A stretch of 64,000 nucleotides of DNA from Thermomonas haemolytica (lineage in GTDB: Bacteria; Pseudomonadota; Gammaproteobacteria; Xanthomonadales; Xanthomonadaceae). Under the pieces are notes generated by a model that saw nothing but the letters and a program-made list of their open reading frames with translations, ran no database searches and was not told the DNA's origin. The DNA lies in the NCBI RefSeq assembly GCF_004346265.1, contig NZ_SMAP01000005.1, forward strand, positions 1 through 64,000. The letters run 5' to 3'. Of the stretch, positions 60,206 to 64,000 are shown in pieces. Position 1 is the first letter of the stretch; every line of letters starts with the position of its first letter. Both the position numbers and the translations under genes were made by a program.

Positions 60206-60211
60206 TCGCCC

Positions 60212-60561
60212 AGCAGAAGTTTCCTGCGGAAGCAAGTGAGCAAGCACGACGCGCGAGCCAGCGGCACCTCACTCCACACCACCGGCGGCATCGGAAGGCG
60301 GGTGAAGGCGTTCTGTCCCTCGGGCAAAAGCGAGCCACTGCATCCGCCGGGATCCAGGTCGGGAACCTGCAGCGTCATTCGCCGCGGGTTTTTTAATGGA
60401 CGGGGATCATCCCGGGCCGCGCGGGGAGGGGCCTTCGCCCGCACCGGCCAAAGCATCCGTTCCGGCGCGCCTGGCGCGCCGGCGGTCGATCGCAGGTCCG
60501 ATACCTGCGGTGTCTTTCGTACTGGGCTTTACCGATTTACCCATTGACGAGGAGCCATACC
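60212..60561 (+). other. Long structured 5' leader of the histone H1-like gene
   Basis: About 350 nt with no convincing gene. Visible hairpins: CAGGT/ACCTG around 60356-60370, CCGGCGCGC/GCGCGCCGG (60462-60470 with 60474-60482) and CGCAGGT/ACCTGCG (60491-60497 with 60503-60509). The first and last reuse the same CAGGT...ACCTG wording. A T6 run at 60389-60394 has no stem directly before it. The stretch may act as a regulatory leader or contain a small RNA; no known RNA family was recognised. Confidence 0.45.
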
Positions 60562-60969
60562 ATGGCCGTTAAGAAAGCTGCGAAGAAGCCCGCCGCGAAG
60601 AAGCCGGCGGCGAAGAAGGCCGCCGCCAAGAAGCCGGCGGCGAAGAAGGTTGCGAAGAAGGCTGTCGCCAAGAAGCCCGCCGCCAAGAAGGCGGTGAAGA
60701 AGGCCGCCGCCAAGAAGCCGGTTGCGAAGAAGGTTGCGAAGAAGGCTGTCGCCAAGAAGCCCGCCGCCAAGAAAGCGGTGAAGAAGGCCGCCGCCAAGAA
60801 GCCGGCGGCGAAGAAGGCTGCTCCGAAGAAGGCCGCTGCCAAGAAGCCGGCGGCGAAGAAGGCTGCTCCGAAGAAGGCGGCTGCGAAGAAGCCGGCGGCC
60901 AAGAAGGCCGCTCCGAAGAAGGCCCCCGCCGTGATGCCGGCGATCCCGGGCCCGATGTCCACGCTGTAA
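60562..60969 (+). CDS. Lys/Ala/Pro-rich histone H1-like protein
   Basis: A 135-residue, extremely basic protein made almost wholly of [10 protein letters not shown] and VAKKA units, like the C-terminal tails of histone H1 and bacterial AlgP/HctB-type proteins. Residues 30-53 recur as 58-81 (84-bp DNA repeat), and residues 76-120 are three copies of a 15-residue unit ending AAPKK. The tail [14 protein letters not shown] is not basic. It should bind DNA or RNA without a fixed fold. The ATG at 60562 follows GAGGAG. Repeat number is likely to vary between strains by slippage or recombination. Confidence 0.85.
   Translation: MAVKKAAKKPAAKKPAAKKAAAKKPAAKKVAKKAVAKKPAAKKAVKKAAAKKPVAKKVAKKAVAKKPAAKKAVKKAAAKKPAAKKAAPKKAAAKKPAAKKAAPKKAAAKKPAAKKAAPKKAPAVMPAIPGPMSTL
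60646..60921 (+). repeat. Internal DNA repeats of the histone-like gene
   Basis: Two copies of an 84-bp unit (codons 30-57 and 58-85, nearly identical DNA) are followed by three 45-bp units (60787-60831, 60832-60876, 60877-60921). All keep the reading frame, so copy-number change would alter protein length without frameshift. Confidence 0.8.
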
Positions 60970-61020
60970 GTTCCACGACCGGGCCGGGGATTCCCGGCCT
61001 GGCATCGCTCCATCCTGCAG

Positions 61021-61057
61021 ACCCTTCCCGTTGCCCAGGCGGGAGGGGTTTCTTTTT
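61021..61057 (+). terminator. Intrinsic terminator after the histone-like gene
   Basis: ACCCTTCCCG (61021-61030) pairs with CGGGAGGGGT (61040-61049, one G-T pair), followed by TTCTTTTT. Confidence 0.85.
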
Positions 61058-61138
61058 GGTGGATGCCGCCGCGGATGCCGGGGTGTTCGCCAGAACGCAG
61101 GCCGCCACGGCGCTTGCCGCGGCGCGCGTGCCGCCCGG

Positions 61139-62503
61139 TCAGGGCGGCGAGGCCTTGGCGCGCGAGGCGTTGCCGCCGGCCGGGGCCGCGCGTTCGGCGT
61201 ACAGCAGGTCTTCGGAGCCGTCGAGGGTGTCCTCGTCCAGCCAGCGTCCGCCCTGCAGGCCGAGCACGCTGTCGAGGATGGTCGGCAGCAGGCCGCTGGG
61301 CAGCGCGCTCTCGCTGTTCCAGAGGATGGCCACGCCGAGGTCCTGCTCTGGCAGCAGCGCCATCATCCCGCGGTAGCCCTGCACCGCGCCGCCGTGGAAG
61401 ACCACGTCGTGGCCGGCGTAGTCGTATTCGCGCCAGCCGAGGGCGTAGTTGGCGTGCTGCAGGCGGGCGCGGCGCCAGGACGAGCCGCGGATCTCGCTCG
61501 GGGTGGAGACCAGCGGCGCATGCAGGGTGGCCAGCAGCGGCGCGGGCAGTATGTCGGGACGGTGGCCGCCCTGCGCCAGCAGCCATTGCGCCAGGTCGCT
61601 GATGCTGGCGTTGACGCCGGCGGCCGGCGCCACCCGGTAGTAGTTCGGCTTCGGCATCAGCGGCACCCAGCCGCCGCGACCGCGCACGTGCGGGCGCGCC
61701 CAGCGCGCACTGGCTTCCAGTCCTTCCAGCCCGTAGCTGGCGTCGTGCATGCCCAGCGGCTTGAAGATGCGGCGCGCCACTTCCTCGCTGTAGAAGCGGC
61801 CGGTGGTGGCGAACACGATGTCGCCGATCAGGCTGAAGGCCACGTTCTGGTAGGCGTAGCACTCGCCGGGCGCGCAGGCCATCGGCGCGTCCGCGATGCG
61901 CAGGGTCAGGTCGTGGTACTGGGCATTGCCTTCCAGGTCGCGGTCGAAGGCGTTGCGCGGCAGCCCGGTGCGGTGGCTGAGCAGGTCGGCCACGGTCACC
62001 TGCGCGGCGGCCTCGGGGCGCGACATCCGGAACGACGGGACGTAGTCCACCAGCCGGCTGTCCCAGCGCAGCATGCCGTCGTTCACCAGCATCCCGGCCA
62101 TGGTGGCGGCGAACGACTTCGACAGCGAGGCCAGCCGGAACACGGTATGCGTGTCCACCGGCTGCGGGTCGCGTGCGTCGGTGACGCCGTAGCCGCGCAG
62201 GCTGACGATCCTGCCGTCCTTGACGATCGCCATCGCAAGACCAGGGATGCGGCCGTTGGCGACCAGCGCCTCGGCCATGGCCTCGAAGCGCGAGGCATCG
62301 AACGTCGGCGCAGGGGCGGCGTTGGTCGCAGCGGTGGAGTCCGGCAACGCGGCAGGCAGTGCCGGACCGGGCGCGGTCGGCGATGAGCGGGTGATGGTGC
62401 CGGCAACCGGCGCGGCGTCCTGGGCGGCGGAGCCCAGAGCGAAGGGAAGCAAGCCTGCGATCAGGCCCGCGCGCCAAGTCTGGCGCCGGATGCGCTCTTT
62501 CAT
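61139..62503 (-). CDS. Exported serine hydrolase (class C beta-lactamase family)
   Basis: A 454-residue protein. It has a signal peptide (LIAGLLPFALGSAAQ), a low-complexity Ala/Pro linker of about 40 residues, then the penicillin-binding/esterase fold. The active-site motifs are SxxK at Ser126-Leu-Ser-Lys129 (RLASLSKSF), YxN at Tyr218-Gln-Asn220, and HGG in VFHGGAVQGY replacing KTG. The HGG motif is usual for esterases and D-aminopeptidases of this family rather than true beta-lactamases. It is convergent with the histone-like gene and divergent from lemA. Confidence 0.88.
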   Translation of the reverse strand: MKERIRRQTWRAGLIAGLLPFALGSAAQDAAPVAGTITRSSPTAPGPALPAALPDSTAATNAAPAPTFDASRFEAMAEALVANGRIPGLAMAIVKDGRIVSLRGYGVTDARDPQPVDTHTVFRLASLSKSFAATMAGMLVNDGMLRWDSRLVDYVPSFRMSRPEAAAQVTVADLLSHRTGLPRNAFDRDLEGNAQYHDLTLRIADAPMACAPGECYAYQNVAFSLIGDIVFATTGRFYSEEVARRIFKPLGMHDASYGLEGLEASARWARPHVRGRGGWVPLMPKPNYYRVAPAAGVNASISDLAQWLLAQGGHRPDILPAPLLATLHAPLVSTPSEIRGSSWRRARLQHANYALGWREYDYAGHDVVFHGGAVQGYRGMMALLPEQDLGVAILWNSESALPSGLLPTILDSVLGLQGGRWLDEDTLDGSEDLLYAERAAPAGGNASRAKASPP

Positions 62504-62585
62504 CGGCAGGACCCCCTGCGTATGCTGCAACGACCGGCCGATTCTAGCGCCTGTCGCCACGGTTGCATGAACAAGGGGAGCTTGC

Positions 62586-63182
62586 ATGGGTAGTCTTTTG
62601 ATTTTCCTCGTGATCGTCGTCGCACTCGTGGCCTGGGTGATGGGGATCTACAATGGGCTGGTACGTGCGCGTAACGGCTACCGCAATGCCTTCGCCCAGA
62701 TCGACGTGCAGCTGCAGCGGCGCTTCGACCTGATCCCCAACCTGGTCGAGGTGGCCAGGAAATACATGGCGCACGAGCGCGAGACGCTGGAAGCGGTGAT
62801 CGCCGCGCGCTCGGCCGCGCAGTCCGGCCTGGCCGCGGCCAAGGCCAATCCCGGCGATCCCGGGGCGATGGCGCAGTTGGCCGCCGCGCAGGGCCAGCTG
62901 GCCGCGGGCTTGGGGCGGCTGCTGGCGGTGGCCGAGGCCTATCCCGAGTTGAAGGCCAACCAGACCATGCTGCAGCTCACCGAGGAGCTGACCAGCACCG
63001 AGAACAAGGTCGCGTTCGCGCGCCAGGCCTTCAACGATGCGGTGATGGCCTACAACAACCGGCGCGAGGTGTTTCCGAACAGCGTGTTCGCCGGCATGTT
63101 CGGGTTCCAGCCGGCCACCCTGCTGGAGATCGCCGCCGACAAGCAGGCGCAGGTGCGCGAAGCACCGAAGGTGCAGTTCTGA
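62586..63182 (+). CDS. lemA: LemA family protein
   Basis: A 198-residue membrane-anchored helical protein. One N-terminal helix (residues 3-23) is followed by YNGLVRARNGYRNAFAQIDVQLQRRFDLIPNLVEVARKYMAHERETLEAVI, and the C-terminal FARQAFNDAVMAYNNRREVFPNSVFAGMFGFQPATLLE is the family hallmark. The molecular role is unclear. AAGGGAG precedes the ATG. The next gene encodes an M48 protease, a common partner of LemA. Confidence 0.93.
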   Translation: MGSLLIFLVIVVALVAWVMGIYNGLVRARNGYRNAFAQIDVQLQRRFDLIPNLVEVARKYMAHERETLEAVIAARSAAQSGLAAAKANPGDPGAMAQLAAAQGQLAAGLGRLLAVAEAYPELKANQTMLQLTEELTSTENKVAFARQAFNDAVMAYNNRREVFPNSVFAGMFGFQPATLLEIAADKQAQVREAPKVQF

Positions 63183-63281
63183 GGCGGGCGTGAGCCGGCG
63201 TGCGGGGCGGGTGGACGCGCCGTCCTGCCTCCCGCTGCCCGCACCTGCGCCTTCACCCGCCCGCGTCTTGCCGCCCGCCCC

Positions 63282-64000
63282 ATGAACTTCTTCGAACACC
63301 AGGCCGCCGCCCGCCGCGCCTCCGCGCGGTTGATGTTGCTGTTCGCGCTGGCGGTGGCCGGCGTGGTGCTGGCGGTGGATGCCGGGGTCTGGCTGGTGAC
63401 GCAGTCGCCGAAGGCGGTGGCGCTGGCCAGCGCGGCGACCCTGGCGGTGATCGGGCTGGGCTCGCTGTACCGCATCGCCAGCCTCGGCGATGGCGGCGAT
63501 GCGGTGGCGCGCCAGCTGGGCGGCACCCCCGTGCCGGAGGATGCCGGCGAGCCGGCCCTGCGCCGCCTGCGCAACGTGGTGGAGGAGGTCGCGATCGCCT
63601 CCGGGGTGCCAGTGCCGCGGCTGTACGTGCTCGAGGACGAGCCCGGCATCAATGCCTTCGCCGCCGGCTACAGCGCCTCCGATGCGGTCGTCGCGGTGAC
63701 CCGCGGCGCGCTCGACCGCCTCAACCGCGACGAGCTGCAGGGCGTGATCGCGCACGAGTTCAGCCACATCCTCAATGGCGACATGCGCCTGAACCTGCGC
63801 CTGGTCGGCGTGCTGTTCGGGTTGCTGGTGGTGGCGCTGGCCGGGCGCCGGGTGCTGGAGGGCGCGCGCTTCTCCGGCGGCCGCAACCGCAATGCCGGCC
63901 CGATCCTGCTGGCGGCGCTGGTGGTGATGGTGATCGGCTACCTCGGCCTTTTGCTGGCGCGCATCCTCAAGGCCGGCATCAGCCGCAGCCGCGAGCGCCT
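63282..64000 (+). CDS. M48 family membrane metalloprotease (partial, cut by window end)
   Basis: 239 codons of a longer gene that runs off the right edge without a stop. Two N-terminal membrane helices (about residues 15-38 and 44-64) precede the protease domain with LDRLNRDELQGVIAHEFSHILNGDMRLNLRL; HEFSH at residues 158-162 is the zinc site. Two more membrane segments follow. It resembles HtpX-like proteases but with a domain order typical of those paired with LemA. It begins about 100 bp after lemA and is probably co-transcribed. Confidence 0.92.
   Translation, partial: MNFFEHQAAARRASARLMLLFALAVAGVVLAVDAGVWLVTQSPKAVALASAATLAVIGLGSLYRIASLGDGGDAVARQLGGTPVPEDAGEPALRRLRNVVEEVAIASGVPVPRLYVLEDEPGINAFAAGYSASDAVVAVTRGALDRLNRDELQGVIAHEFSHILNGDMRLNLRLVGVLFGLLVVALAGRRVLEGARFSGGRNRNAGPILLAALVVMVIGYLGLLLARILKAGISRSRER

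Noticed and set aside
60381-60394. GCCGCGGG-T6 as an intrinsic terminator
   Set aside because: No complementary upstream arm (CCCGCGG) lies close enough to form the stem.
60212-60400. 6S RNA, RNase P RNA, tmRNA or SRP RNA in the histone-gene leader
   Set aside because: None of the conserved sequence blocks of these RNAs was found, and the 5' and 3' ends do not pair.
60646-60921. CRISPR-like or non-coding tandem repeat
   Set aside because: The repeats are in frame, directly adjacent and encode the Lys/Ala units of one protein; there are no spacers.

Overview
The window is one continuous stretch of a GC-rich bacterial chromosome, most likely from the Xanthomonadaceae/Lysobacteraceae (Lysobacter, Luteimonas, Pseudoxanthomonas or a relative). 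The reasons are the gap-pgk-pyk-fba cluster with a class I aldolase, the DUF1415-yajQ pair, an SAH riboswitch in front of ahcY, Xanthomonas-like TrmB and response-regulator sequences, and GC-rich third codon positions. No ribosomal operon, prophage, CRISPR array or complete insertion sequence was seen. There is one tRNA, Gly-CCC.

Layout. 1-3.4 kb: a YCII/DGPF protein, two VOC proteins and an ECF42-type sigma factor with a long C-terminal extension. A 537-bp integron gene cassette (1567-2103, its own VOC gene plus an attC site) is inserted exactly at the sigma factor start codon. 3.4-11.4 kb: small conserved proteins, a second ECF sigma factor with a coupled membrane protein, rsmC-rsuA, a 105-bp nested inverted-repeat element, DUF1415-yajQ, an EamA exporter, an S1/P1 nuclease and ompW. 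11.5-22.6 kb: glycolysis (gap, pgk, pyk, fba), interrupted by a diguanylate cyclase and by a two-gene block of lower GC (transglutaminase-like DUF3857 protein and Sel1-repeat protein). 22.8-33 kb: RND efflux adaptor and pump, TrmH-type methylase, M28 peptidase, mscL, FAH-family hydrolase, Rieske protein and SLC13 permease. 33-40.7 kb: trmB (TTG start), GDSL autotransporter esterase, tRNA-Gly, rimK, a two-component system and ilvE.

40.7-48.2 kb holds most of the activated-methyl cycle (metF, ahcY, metK) with uup and a second diguanylate cyclase. ahcY carries an SAH riboswitch. metF and metK instead share a near-identical upstream DNA motif, so the pathway appears to have two control layers. 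A cluster of five consecutive hairpins follows at 48.26-48.40 kb. 48.5-56.6 kb: a fused OlsF-like acyltransferase, an LpxH-like phosphoesterase and a membrane hydrolase (envelope lipids), dusB, ribokinase, a nucleoside permease and a third diguanylate cyclase. 56.8-64 kb: an SPFH/NfeD pair, gcvT, gcvH, about 800 bp without a gene leading through a strong promoter and a leader of about 350 nt to a Lys/Ala-rich histone H1-like protein, a serine hydrolase, lemA and an M48 protease cut by the window end.

Most unusual features: the lone integron cassette splitting an ECF42 module, the two compact hairpin elements (7625-7729 and 48258-48399), the shared metF/metK operator-like motif, and the foreign-looking block inside the glycolytic cluster. 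All functional statements come from reading motifs by eye; no database search was run.
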